From Sphingomonadales bacterium (GTDB lineage: Bacteria; Pseudomonadota; Alphaproteobacteria; Sphingomonadales; Sphingomonadaceae): 10,100 nucleotides of DNA. The position numbers and the translations under genes are program-made. This document shows positions 1 through 5,945 of the stretch, one piece after another. Below the pieces are notes generated by a model, which was not told where the DNA came from, did not search any database, and saw only the letters and a list, made by a program, of their open reading frames with translations. The stretch is taken from contig JAGWVC010000124.1 in the NCBI GenBank assembly GCA_018971065.1, positions 1 to 10,100 on the forward strand, read 5' to 3'. Within the stretch, counting starts at the first letter, position 1. Every line of letters begins with the position of its first letter.

Positions 1-93
1 TGGCGGAGACGGAGGGATTCGAACCCTCGGTACCGGATTTACCAGTACGACGGTTTAGCAAACCGTTGGTTTCAGCCACTCACCCACGTCTCC
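1..93 (-). tRNA. tRNA-Ser (anticodon GCU)
   Basis: Read on the minus strand, this folds as a complete class II tRNA with an encoded CCA (complement at 1-3). The acceptor stem GGAGACG pairs with CGTCTCC, with G as discriminator. The anticodon stem ACGGT/ACCGT encloses the loop TTGCTAA, so the anticodon is GCU (plus-strand 57-59) and reads AGC/AGU serine codons. The T arm is GAGGG-TTCGAAT-CCCTC. The long variable arm GTACTGG/CCGGTAC, with one G-U pair, is the serine-type identity element. Its 3' end coincides with the window edge, so nothing can be said of what lies downstream. Confidence 0.98.
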
Positions 94-112
94 GGATGCG
101 CTGCGAGGCGGG

Positions 113-141
113 GCTATAGCGACGGCGTGGCAAGGGGGCAA
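113..141 (-). promoter_or_regulatory. probable tRNA-Ser promoter
   Basis: On the minus strand, a TTGCCC -35-like hexamer (136-141) and a TATAGC -10-like hexamer (113-118) are separated by exactly 17 bp. They would start transcription about 13 nt before the mature tRNA 5' end. Placement and spacing fit a sigma70-type stable-RNA promoter. The call rests on consensus similarity only. Confidence 0.5.
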
Positions 142-375
142 GAGGGCGTTCAGGCGATTTTCAGGCAAATTCCGGCTAAAGTTGTCGGGGAGGCAAAGCG
201 TTGTCTTCTGCGGCGGGCGGTGCCGGAATTCGATTCGCTTCACCGCAAATCCGACTCGGCTCGTCGCCGCCGGATTGCAGGGGGCGGGCGAACCGATTCT
301 TGTCGCAATATCATCGCCCGGATCGCGCCTGCGGGATCGGTGCCGGCGGGCTGATTGAAAGGACGGACGAGGACC

Positions 376-1188
376 ATGCCCAGGATTACGCGAACCACGT
401 GGCATTCGCAGGCGCGTGCCGGCCTTGCCGCCCTGGCGGTTGTGGCAATGGCCTTGCCGGGCGTGGCCGGGGCGCAGGCTGCGGGAGCACAGGCCGCAGG
501 CGCACAGGCCATCGGGACGCAACCGTCGGGCGGGGCCGGTATCGACAGTGATCTGGTGCGGCCGGGTGCGCCGGCAACGCCGCCGGTTTCGCCGCCGGCC
601 TATACCGACCCGACCGCGCAGCCGCGCTATCAATCCGCCCAGCCCGCGCCGATCACGAACGCGGTGCCGGTGGGACCGGCCGGTTGCACGGCACGGTTTA
701 CCGGCAAGACCTACCAGCAGGACGACCTGATCGCCGCCGCCGAGAGCGTGTTCGGCAAGGGCGCGCAAGGGCTGGCGGTGATGATCCGCGACGTGCTGTC
801 GAAGCAGGGTGAACCCAACGGCTATATCGCCGGGCGCGAGGCCAGCGGCGCGATTGCCGTCGGGCTGCGTTATGGTTCGGGCATGATGTGCAGCAAGGTG
901 GTCGGCCGGATGCCGGTGTACTGGACCGGGCCGTCGGTGGGCTTCGATTTCGGCGCCAATGCCGCCCGGACGATGGTGCTGGTCTACAACCTCAACAATG
1001 CCGACGACCTGTTCCATCGTTTCGTCGCCGGCGAAGGGCAGGCGTATCTGGTCGGCGGCTTCCACGTTTCGTACTTGCGCCACGGCAATGTCGTGCTGAT
1101 CCCGGTGCGCATGGGCGTGGGGCTGCGGCTGGGCGTCAACGGCGGCTACATGAAGGTGACGCGCAAGCTCAACTACTTGCCGTTCTGA
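376..1188 (+). CDS. eipA: EipA-family exported protein (DUF1134)
   Basis: A 270-aa exported protein of the DUF1134 family, the family of Brucella EipA (envelope integrity protein A), a conserved alphaproteobacterial periplasmic protein linked to cell-envelope homeostasis. Residues 1-33 form a signal peptide: basic N-terminus, hydrophobic core at 17-30, and a likely AGA|Q cleavage. Next come a short GAQAA-type repeat (32-49) and a Pro-rich linker to about 105. The DUF1134 domain fills about 108-270, with recognisable blocks GLRYGSG, YWTGPSVGFDFGA, MVLVYNLN, YLVGGFHVS and GVGLRLGVNGGY, ending NYLPF. The start chosen is the ATG at 376, with GACGAGGA just upstream. A TTG at 355 in frame is possible but would put seven residues before the natural signal peptide. 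The gene stands alone on this strand, and its 3' end overlaps the convergent oxidase gene by 20 bp. Confidence 0.93.
   Translation: MPRITRTTWHSQARAGLAALAVVAMALPGVAGAQAAGAQAAGAQAIGTQPSGGAGIDSDLVRPGAPATPPVSPPAYTDPTAQPRYQSAQPAPITNAVPVGPAGCTARFTGKTYQQDDLIAAAESVFGKGAQGLAVMIRDVLSKQGEPNGYIAGREASGAIAVGLRYGSGMMCSKVVGRMPVYWTGPSVGFDFGANAARTMVLVYNLNNADDLFHRFVAGEGQAYLVGGFHVSYLRHGNVVLIPVRMGVGLRLGVNGGYMKVTRKLNYLPF
472..516 (+). repeat. 15-bp imperfect tandem repeat in eipA
   Basis: Three imperfect copies of a 15-nt unit (GCGCAGGCTGCGGGA type) encode three successive GAQAA/GAQAI blocks right at the predicted signal-peptide cleavage region of the DUF1134 protein. The copies differ mainly at synonymous or near-synonymous positions. 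Such a repeat can change copy number without breaking the frame. Confidence 0.7.
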
Positions 1189-2344
1189 GCGGGTTTCCCT
1201 GCCGGTCGGCAAGGCGGTCGCGGCCGAGTTCGGCGATCGACCGCGCGCCGACCAGCGCCAGCGTGCGGTCGATCTCGTCGCGGAAGATCGCCAGTGCGCG
1301 GGCGACGCCGGGTTCGCCGAACGCGGCCAGCGCCAGCAGCGTGGCGCGGCCGACCATGACCATGCCGGCGCCCATCGCCAGCGCCTTGACGACATCGCTG
1401 CCGCGCCGGAAGCCGCCATCGACGATGACGGTGACTTTCGGTGCCACGGCATCGACCACTTCGGGCAGCGCGGCGAACGAGCCCACCGCACCGTCGAGGC
1501 TGCGGCCGCCGTGGTTGGAGACGATCACGCCGTCGACCCCGCAGGCGGCGGCGCGGCGGGCATCCTGCGCGGTCGAGATGCCCTTGGCGACCAGCACGCC
1601 GTCCCACTGGCGGCGCAGGGTGGCGAGCGCCTCCCAGTCGAACTGGGGCGAGGCCTGGGCGAATTCGTGAGTGCCGCCCCAGAATTTGCGCTCACCGGCG
1701 GGCATGTCGCCGATTTCGGGCAGGCCGCCGGACAGCAGGTAGGGCAGCAGCGTGCCGAATAGCCAGTGCGGGGCGCGCACCATGTCCAGCAGGGTGCCGG
1801 CGTGGAGGGCGCCGGGCATCCAGCCGCTGCGGCGGATATATTCGCGGTTGCCGATCACCGGTGAATCCATCGTCACCTGCAGTACCGTGATGCCGAGGTC
1901 GCGGGACAGGCCGATCTGGTGCTGGAACAGGCGGTCGCTGGCGAGCGGGTAGAGCTGGCGCCACAGCAGGCTGCCGGCGATCGGCAACAGATCGGCTTGC
2001 GCGGTGAAGTTGCTGGAACCGATGGTGAACGGCACCCCGGCCGCCGCGGCGGCGCGGGCAAGCTTGCGTTCGCCATCGTGGCGCAGCAGGCAGGCGAGGC
2101 CGGTGACGGCGATGCCCAGCGGCATCGCCAGCTTCTGGCCGAACACGGTGGTGGAGATGTCGCGCTGGGCGACGTCCACGCCGACGCGCTGGCGGAGCAG
2201 CACGCGATCGATCGAGGCGCGGTTTTCGCGCAGCGTCACCTCGTCCTCGGCGCCGCGCGTGACGAAGGCGTGGAGGCCGCGCGGCAGGCGGCGGCGGGCG
2301 GCCGCCGCCAGATCGTCGATGTTCAGCGCGTCGCCGGATTTCAT
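1169..2344 (-). CDS. FMN-dependent alpha-hydroxy-acid oxidizing protein
   Basis: A 391-aa enzyme of the L-lactate dehydrogenase / glycolate oxidase / mandelate dehydrogenase family: FMN-dependent TIM barrels that oxidise 2-hydroxy acids to 2-oxo acids. The family landmarks are present: GAEDEVTL at 31-38, PLGIAVTGLA at 75-84, QLY (Tyr132), TMDSP (Asp160), GNRE (Arg167), AKGI (Lys254), the SNHGGRSLD signature with catalytic His278 and Arg281, then VDGGFRRGSDVVKALAMGA and GRA for phosphate binding. The residue matching substrate-binding Tyr24 of spinach glycolate oxidase is Phe27 (HAFVTRGAED). The substrate cannot be read from the sequence. The start is the ATG at 2344, 10 bp after the stop of the exported phosphatase gene, so the two are probably co-transcribed. 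The upstream bases give only a weak Shine-Dalgarno. Its end overlaps convergent eipA by 20 bp. Confidence 0.95.
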   Translation of the reverse strand: MKSGDALNIDDLAAAARRRLPRGLHAFVTRGAEDEVTLRENRASIDRVLLRQRVGVDVAQRDISTTVFGQKLAMPLGIAVTGLACLLRHDGERKLARAAAAAGVPFTIGSSNFTAQADLLPIAGSLLWRQLYPLASDRLFQHQIGLSRDLGITVLQVTMDSPVIGNREYIRRSGWMPGALHAGTLLDMVRAPHWLFGTLLPYLLSGGLPEIGDMPAGERKFWGGTHEFAQASPQFDWEALATLRRQWDGVLVAKGISTAQDARRAAACGVDGVIVSNHGGRSLDGAVGSFAALPEVVDAVAPKVTVIVDGGFRRGSDVVKALAMGAGMVMVGRATLLALAAFGEPGVARALAIFRDEIDRTLALVGARSIAELGRDRLADRQGNPLRTASS

Positions 2345-2354
2345 GGGGCGGGCT

Positions 2355-3209
2355 TCATTGCAGCATGCGGTGGCGCAGCGCGGCGCGTTGCTTCGGGCCG
2401 ACGCCGAGTTCCTTTGTCAGATAGGCATCGACCGAGCCGTAGTCCTTGCGGATGGTGGCGAAGGCGGTGTCGAGGTAGCCGGGTTCGACGCCGATGATGG
2501 GGGCCATGACTTCGGGGGATGGGCCGGACTGGCCCAGCGAGGGCAGCAGCGTGTTCATGCCGGGGGCGCCGTTCGACAGCAGGAAGTCCTGCCGCACGGT
2601 GTCATACGGGACGCCCAGCGCGGTGAGGACGAGCGCGGTGGCGACGCCGGTGCGGTCCTTGCCGGCCGAGCAGTTGACGACGACCGGGCCTTTCGCCTTC
2701 AGCAGGCGGGCGAACAGTTCGCGGTAGCCGGCGGCCTGTTCGTGCGGGAACTGGGTGTAGCCCAGGGTCATCATCGCGCGCATCGATTCGGCGGTGGGTT
2801 TCCCGGCGGCCATCGGGTTGGCGAGGTTGCCCATCGACAGGCTGTAATCGCGCGACCAGTAGCCGGGGCGCTGGGCGATCCAGCCGTTGTCGCGGGCGCG
2901 TTCCTGTGTGCTGCGCAGGTCGATGATCGCTTCGGGGTGAAGCCCGGCCAGCATCATTTTCCCTTCGGGGGTGAGCATCCCCATCGAGCCGGAGCGGTAG
3001 AGCACGTTCCAGCGCACGGTCTTGCCACTGGCGGTGCGATAGCCGCCGGCATCGCGGAAGTTGCGGCCGCCGGCCATCGGGATGAAGCGCGGGTGTTCGG
3101 GCACGGCTTCGGCTTGCGCGGGCGGTGCCTTGGCCTGCACGGGCACGGCGGGAAGGACGGGCAGCGTGGCCAGGGCCAGCAGGGCGGCAAGGCGCTTCAG
3201 GGTGTTCAC
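2355..3209 (-). CDS. exported tyrosine phosphatase (Y_phosphatase3 type)
   Basis: A 284-aa secreted protein-tyrosine/serine phosphatase-like enzyme. Residues 1-26 are a signal peptide (KRLAALLALATLP core, likely VQA|K cleavage), so it should act in the periplasm. The N-terminal family block GGRNFRDAGGY is at 47-57, followed by LYRSGS (70-75) and IIDLRS (95-100). The P-loop NCSAGKDRTG at 179-188 supplies the cysteine nucleophile Cys180 and Arg186. Asn179 stands where many relatives have His. The start chosen is a GTG at 3209, preceded by GAGAGGAAA at good spacing. The same frame stays open upstream to 4535, but that part is antisense to the aminotransferase gene and is not coding. It is followed after 10 bp by the alpha-hydroxy-acid oxidase gene, probably one transcript. 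Its physiological substrate is unknown. Confidence 0.92.
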   Translation of the reverse strand: MNTLKRLAALLALATLPVLPAVPVQAKAPPAQAEAVPEHPRFIPMAGGRNFRDAGGYRTASGKTVRWNVLYRSGSMGMLTPEGKMMLAGLHPEAIIDLRSTQERARDNGWIAQRPGYWSRDYSLSMGNLANPMAAGKPTAESMRAMMTLGYTQFPHEQAAGYRELFARLLKAKGPVVVNCSAGKDRTGVATALVLTALGVPYDTVRQDFLLSNGAPGMNTLLPSLGQSGPSPEVMAPIIGVEPGYLDTAFATIRKDYGSVDAYLTKELGVGPKQRAALRHRMLQ

Positions 3210-3317
3210 GGATTTCCTCTCCCGTTCGTTCGGTGCGTTGTGGCGCGGCGGCCGGCGGTTCGCAAGCGGGGCGAATCGGGGTTGCGACGGCATCGCCACG
3301 GGGGTAAGCGGCGGGCC

Positions 3318-4496
3318 ATGTTGACGAACCTCCAGCAGCAGCCCGCTGACGCGCTTCTTGCGCTGATCAAGCTTCACAACGATGACCCGCGCACCAGCAA
3401 GATCGATCTGGGCGTGGGCGTCTATCGCACCGGACAGGGGGATACCCCGGTGTTCGGCGCGATCAAGGCGGCCGAGAAGGTGCTGCTGGAGACGCAGAAT
3501 TCCAAGGCCTATCTGGGGCCGGAAGGCGACATGGGGTTTGTCCATGCGCTGATGCCTTATGTGTTCGGTGCCGCTGACCCGACGATGGGCGGGCGCATCG
3601 AGGGGATGCAGACCCCGGGCGGCACCGGCGCGGTGCGGCTGGCGGTGGCGCTGGCGAAGCGCGCGGGCGTGAAGCGCATCTGGATGGGCACGCCGAGCTG
3701 GCCGAACCACGCGCAGATCATTGCCGATCTGGGGCTGGAGCTGAAGACGTTCGTGCATTCGACCAAGTCTGGTCTGTTGGACATGGATTCGCTGCGGTTC
3801 GCGCTGACGCAGGTGGAGGCGGGTGACGCCATCCTGCTGCACGGCTGCTGCCACAACCCCACCGGCATCGATTATTCGAACGCGCAGTGGGACGAGATTG
3901 CGCCGGCGCTGGCGAAGGCGGGCGTGCTGCCGATCCTGGACCTGGCCTATCAGGGGCTGGGCGCGGGCATGGAAGAGGATGCCTATGGCACCCGCAAGGT
4001 GCTGGCGGCGGTGCCCGAGGCGCTGATCGCCTATTCGTGCGACAAGAACTTCGGGCTGTATCGCGATCGCGTCGGCGCGGTGTACGTGATGATGGAAAAG
4101 GCCGAGCAGGTGGGCGCGGCGCTGTCGAACGGCCATGCGCTGGCGCGCGCGGCGTGGTCGATGCCGCCCGATCATGGCGCGGCGGCGGTGCGGGTGATCC
4201 TGGAGGATGCCGGGCTGACCAAGGTGTGGCTGGACGAGCTGGACACGATGCGGGCGCGGATGCAGCAGGTGCGCGCGCGGCTGGCGGCGGCGGGCAAGGC
4301 CGGCAGCGTGGACATGACAACGCTGGGCGCGCAGAGCGGGCTGTTCTCGATCGTGCCGCTGACGGCCGAGCAGATCCTGGCGATGCGCGAGAAGCACGGC
4401 GTGTACATGGCCGGATCGGGCCGGATCAACGTGGCCGGGCTGACGATGGGGAATATCGAGCAGTTCATTGCCGCCGTGGCGGATGTGACGGGCTAA
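3318..4496 (+). CDS. class I aminotransferase, aspartate/aromatic (AspC/TyrB family)
   Basis: A 392-aa PLP-dependent aminotransferase, close to the 396-397 aa of E. coli AspC and TyrB, transferring amino groups between aspartate or aromatic amino acids and 2-oxoglutarate. Landmarks in order: GVGVYR (32-37), YLGPEGD with Tyr65, TPGGTGAVR, CCHNPTG with Asn180, DLAYQG with Asp208 and Tyr211, SCDKNFGLY with the Schiff-base Lys243, RDRVGAVY, an Arg just before AAWSMPP at the position of the distal carboxylate-binding Arg292 (pig numbering), and SGRINVAG with the alpha-carboxylate Arg369. The active-site set is complete, so it should be functional. Sequence alone does not separate aspartate from aromatic preference. 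The ATG at 3318 gives the family length. The Shine-Dalgarno is weak (GGGGTAAG region). It is transcribed divergently from the phosphatase gene across a 108-bp gap. Confidence 0.96.
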   Translation: MLTNLQQQPADALLALIKLHNDDPRTSKIDLGVGVYRTGQGDTPVFGAIKAAEKVLLETQNSKAYLGPEGDMGFVHALMPYVFGAADPTMGGRIEGMQTPGGTGAVRLAVALAKRAGVKRIWMGTPSWPNHAQIIADLGLELKTFVHSTKSGLLDMDSLRFALTQVEAGDAILLHGCCHNPTGIDYSNAQWDEIAPALAKAGVLPILDLAYQGLGAGMEEDAYGTRKVLAAVPEALIAYSCDKNFGLYRDRVGAVYVMMEKAEQVGAALSNGHALARAAWSMPPDHGAAAVRVILEDAGLTKVWLDELDTMRARMQQVRARLAAAGKAGSVDMTTLGAQSGLFSIVPLTAEQILAMREKHGVYMAGSGRINVAGLTMGNIEQFIAAVADVTG

Positions 4497-4515
4497 GCAA
4501 TCGCTTGCCGATTGC
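4497..4515 (+). terminator. possible terminator hairpin after the aminotransferase
   Basis: GCAATCG and CGATTGC form a perfect 7-bp stem around a CTTGC loop, starting directly after the TAA stop. There is no downstream T-run, so intrinsic termination is uncertain. It could instead stabilise the 3' end of the mRNA or mark the boundary between this gene and the convergent DUF2442 gene. Confidence 0.35.
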
Positions 4516-4586
4516 GACCACAAGAGGCGCGCCAACGCCTTGTGGGGCGGGGTTGTGGCGATACGGGGTGCGGGGTGGCGCCCGGG

Positions 4587-4853
4587 CTAAGCGGCCCTGG
4601 CCTCCACCAGCTTGCCCGCTGCCCGCAAGTTTGCGTGAAGCGTCCAGGGTGCCAGTTCGAGGCCGTTTGGCCATGCCAACGCGCCCGCTTCCACGAACGC
4701 GCGGGCAAGATAGCCGGGCTCGGCCAGCGGCCGGGTCAGCACGGTATCCTTCCGGATCAGGGCCTCGGGCGACCACAGGCCGTGGCTGCCATCACTGAAG
4801 GCGAGGTCCAGCGCGGTGGCGCCGTGAACAGCAATCGAGACGAGCTTAATCAT
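4587..4853 (-). CDS. DUF2442 domain protein
   Basis: An 88-aa protein with the whole-length pattern of DUF2442: an N-terminal VSIAVHGATALDLAFSDG strand pair, then LAEPGYLARAFVEAGALAWPNGLELAP, where the W-P-N-G and following L-x-P are family hallmarks, then a short helical tail. DUF2442 proteins are small, cytosolic and often encoded beside DUF4160 proteins, as here. The pair is regarded as toxin-antitoxin-like, but its biochemistry is not established. The ATG at 4853 lies inside the end of the DUF4160 gene (8-bp overlap, different frame), so translation is probably coupled. The TAG stop faces the convergent aminotransferase gene 90 bp away. Confidence 0.9.
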   Translation of the reverse strand: MIKLVSIAVHGATALDLAFSDGSHGLWSPEALIRKDTVLTRPLAEPGYLARAFVEAGALAWPNGLELAPWTLHANLRAAGKLVEARAA

Positions 4854-5115
4854 CGAGGTCTGCTCCGGGGATCAGTTCCATCGGTAGCAGAGCCATGCCC
4901 TTCTGCCAATTTGCCATCAGCGGGTCGTGATGGGCCTCGCGCCAGTCCTGTACGATGCGCATGGCCTTGCGGGGGAGGGCGCCGGCAAGAATCTGGCCAT
5001 CGGAAATCGCGATCAGCGCCTCGAACCCCTGGTAGCTGGCGTGGAAATGGGCGGGCGGATGCTCGCTGTGAAACATGCGGATGACGATGCCGAAGAAGAT
5101 GGCGACAATCGGCAT
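4846..5115 (-). CDS. DUF4160 domain protein
   Basis: An 89-aa protein of the DUF4160 family, recognisable from the MPIVAIFFGIVIRMFHSEH opening, the PPAHFHA histidine cluster (His16, His19, His23 and His25 all within ten residues), the strand around GFEALIAISDGQIL, and a C-terminal helix ending in the DPLMANWQKG block. It is the first gene of a two-gene unit with DUF2442. In genomes these two families recur as a pair and are suspected, not proven, to be a toxin-antitoxin-like module. The start is the ATG at 5113-5115. The sequence ahead of it offers only a GGGG stretch as Shine-Dalgarno. A promoter-like element and an inverted repeat lie 35-75 bp upstream. Confidence 0.88.
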   Translation of the reverse strand: MPIVAIFFGIVIRMFHSEHPPAHFHASYQGFEALIAISDGQILAGALPRKAMRIVQDWREAHHDPLMANWQKGMALLPMELIPGADLDD

Positions 5116-5148
5116 GGATGCGACCCCGGCCGGTGGATTGAAAATAGA

Positions 5149-5163
5149 TATTGTTAGTCAATA
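5149..5163. promoter_or_regulatory. small inverted repeat, possible operator
   Basis: TATTG-TTAGT-CAATA has 5-bp arms and a 5-nt centre. It sits at the expected transcription start of the DUF4160-DUF2442 unit, in an AT-rich patch (about 5135-5170) within GC-rich DNA. Toxin-antitoxin-like operons are often autoregulated through such sites. No DNA-binding protein is evident, so this is only a positional suggestion. Confidence 0.3.
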
Positions 5164-5191
5164 GGTTATGTCTGAAGGTGTGCCCTGTCAA
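5163..5191 (-). promoter_or_regulatory. putative promoter of the DUF4160-DUF2442 unit
   Basis: On the minus strand, a perfect consensus TTGACA -35 (5186-5191) is followed by a 17-bp spacer and a TAACCT -10 (5163-5168). The predicted start site is about 40 nt before the DUF4160 start codon. The -35 match and ideal spacing are the supporting evidence. The -10 matches at three of six positions. Confidence 0.5.
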
Positions 5192-5629
5192 TTGCACGAA
5201 GGTACGGCAATGCCGTCGCGGGCGAATGCGACGTTACGCCGGGGGGAATTGGCTGGCTGAGGACATCAGGCCGGCGTTGGGGCGCCCTGAGCGGGCACGG
5301 CGAACGGAACGGTGGTCCGCTCCGCGCTGCACGTATTGGTTGCGAACGGCCGGGTCGCTGAGCAGCTAGTGTCCGGCTCGGCTCTGCGGGAAACGGGGCG
5401 GGTGGCGCGTAGAGCTCGCGAAATCGGCGCCTGCCCTTTTCTGTGCCGGCCTTGGCCGACGGGCCTCGTCTTCCTGTCTGGACGCTGTTTGCGAGGCCTC
5501 GACTTCAACGCCGTGACCCGGCCCGCAACGCCGACCTGAAACACCGGGTTCGCGCATGGCCATGCGTGGCGCCGGATGTGCGGGCGTGTAACCTAAACGG
5601 TTCTATTTGTCAAGAACGGGAGAGATCGC

Positions 5630-5716
5630 TTGTTGATCCTGACCCACAAAAAGCTCCGTAAGTTCAACGTCGGCGCGACCAGCGGCGACACTTTGTGGAG
5701 CGTGGTTCAGGCGTAA
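5630..5716 (+). other. possible 28-codon ORF or gene remnant
   Basis: Beginning TTG TTG ATC CTG and ending GTT CAG GCG TAA, this frame reads LILTHKKLRKFNVG and then ATSGDTLWSVVQA. The composition looks more like a real protein than the Arg/Pro-rich shadow frames around it. GGGAGAG lies 5 nt upstream of the first TTG. The frame is open back to a TAA at 5594-5596, so it could also be a fragment of a longer lost gene. I recognise no family. Confidence 0.2.
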
Positions 5717-5748
5717 CGGCATGCGTGGGTGCGACAGGAAGGAAGGGG

Positions 5749-5788
5749 TTCACGCAAAGGCAGCAAAGGAACGAAGGCGCGAAGAGGG
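5749..5788 (+). repeat. purine-rich degenerate short repeat (GCAAAGG/GCGAAGG)
   Basis: The stretch runs through units of about 8-10 nt of the type ACGCAAAGGC, AGCAAAGGA, ACGAAGGC and GCGAAGAGG. It is almost all purine on the plus strand with regular C interruptions. I believe similar GCAAAG-type strings occur between genes of other GC-rich bacteria, but could not check this. Function unknown. Confidence 0.5.
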
Positions 5789-5850
5789 GGCGCGTGAGGC
5801 TGGCGTTATCTTCGCAAGGGCCGGACTGCGCGCAAAACGGGATAGAGTTT

Positions 5851-5937
5851 GGGGGTTAAGTAGGCTGTCACCGTAATCGATAAGTAAGCTGTCACCGTAA
5901 TCGTCACCGTAATCGCGTAATCGTCACCGTAACCCCC
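5851..5937. repeat. GTCACCGTAATCG repeat array bounded by inverted GGGGGTTA/TAACCCCC
   Basis: GTCACCGTAATCG occurs exactly at 5867-5879, 5891-5903 and 5903-5915, with a truncated copy GTCACCGTAA at 5923-5932 and an extra CGTAATCG at 5916-5923. The first two copies sit in a 24-bp direct repeat beginning TAAGTARGCT (5857-5880 and 5881-5903). The array is framed by GGGGGTTA (5851-5858) and its exact inverse TAACCCCC (5930-5937). The right boundary lies 8 bp beyond the stop of the AT-rich HEPN-like gene. This organisation resembles clustered transposase-binding or REP-like sites at the end of a mobile unit. No transposase gene is in the window, and the assignment is inference. Confidence 0.75.
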
Positions 5938-5945
5938 GAATCGAA

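Larger units (their letters stand above)
5192..5850. other. long intergenic region without a recognisable gene
   Basis: About 660 bp between the DUF4160 promoter and the repeat array. Several open frames of 65-92 codons occur on both strands, but they are Arg/Pro-rich, overlap one another, and show no family pattern, so I do not call them genes. Two things stand out: a short coding-like patch with a ribosome-binding-like GGGAGAG at 5618-5624, and a purine-rich degenerate repeat near 5749-5788. The stretch may be remnant DNA left by insertion and decay next to the AT-rich gene. Confidence 0.5.

Noticed and set aside
1..93. tRNA-Ser as the attachment site of an integrated island
   Set aside because: Its 3' end coincides with the window edge and DNA beyond is not visible. 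The genes on the inner side are housekeeping, and no integrase or repeated tRNA end was seen.
55..1491. 478-codon minus-strand ORF over the tRNA and eipA
   Set aside because: It is out of frame with the oxidase, antisense to eipA and runs into the tRNA. The composition is Arg/His/Pro-rich, as expected of GC-driven shadow frames.
2004..3317. Upstream extension of the aminotransferase frame to an 830-codon plus-strand ORF
   Set aside because: It is antisense to the oxidase and phosphatase genes. The ATG at 3318 gives the normal AspC/TyrB length.
3210..4535. Upstream extension of the phosphatase frame to a 726-codon minus-strand ORF
   Set aside because: It lies antisense to the intact aminotransferase, is Arg/His-rich and lacks any family pattern. 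The GTG at 3209 with a good ribosome-binding site and a signal peptide marks the real start.
5266..5563. Overlapping 65-92 codon ORFs in the gene-poor region
   Set aside because: They are Arg/Pro/Ala-rich on both strands, mutually overlapping, without convincing ribosome-binding sites or recognisable domains.
5851..5937. CRISPR array
   Set aside because: The repeats are only 13 bp and some abut or share bases with no spacers of regular length. There are no cas genes in the window.
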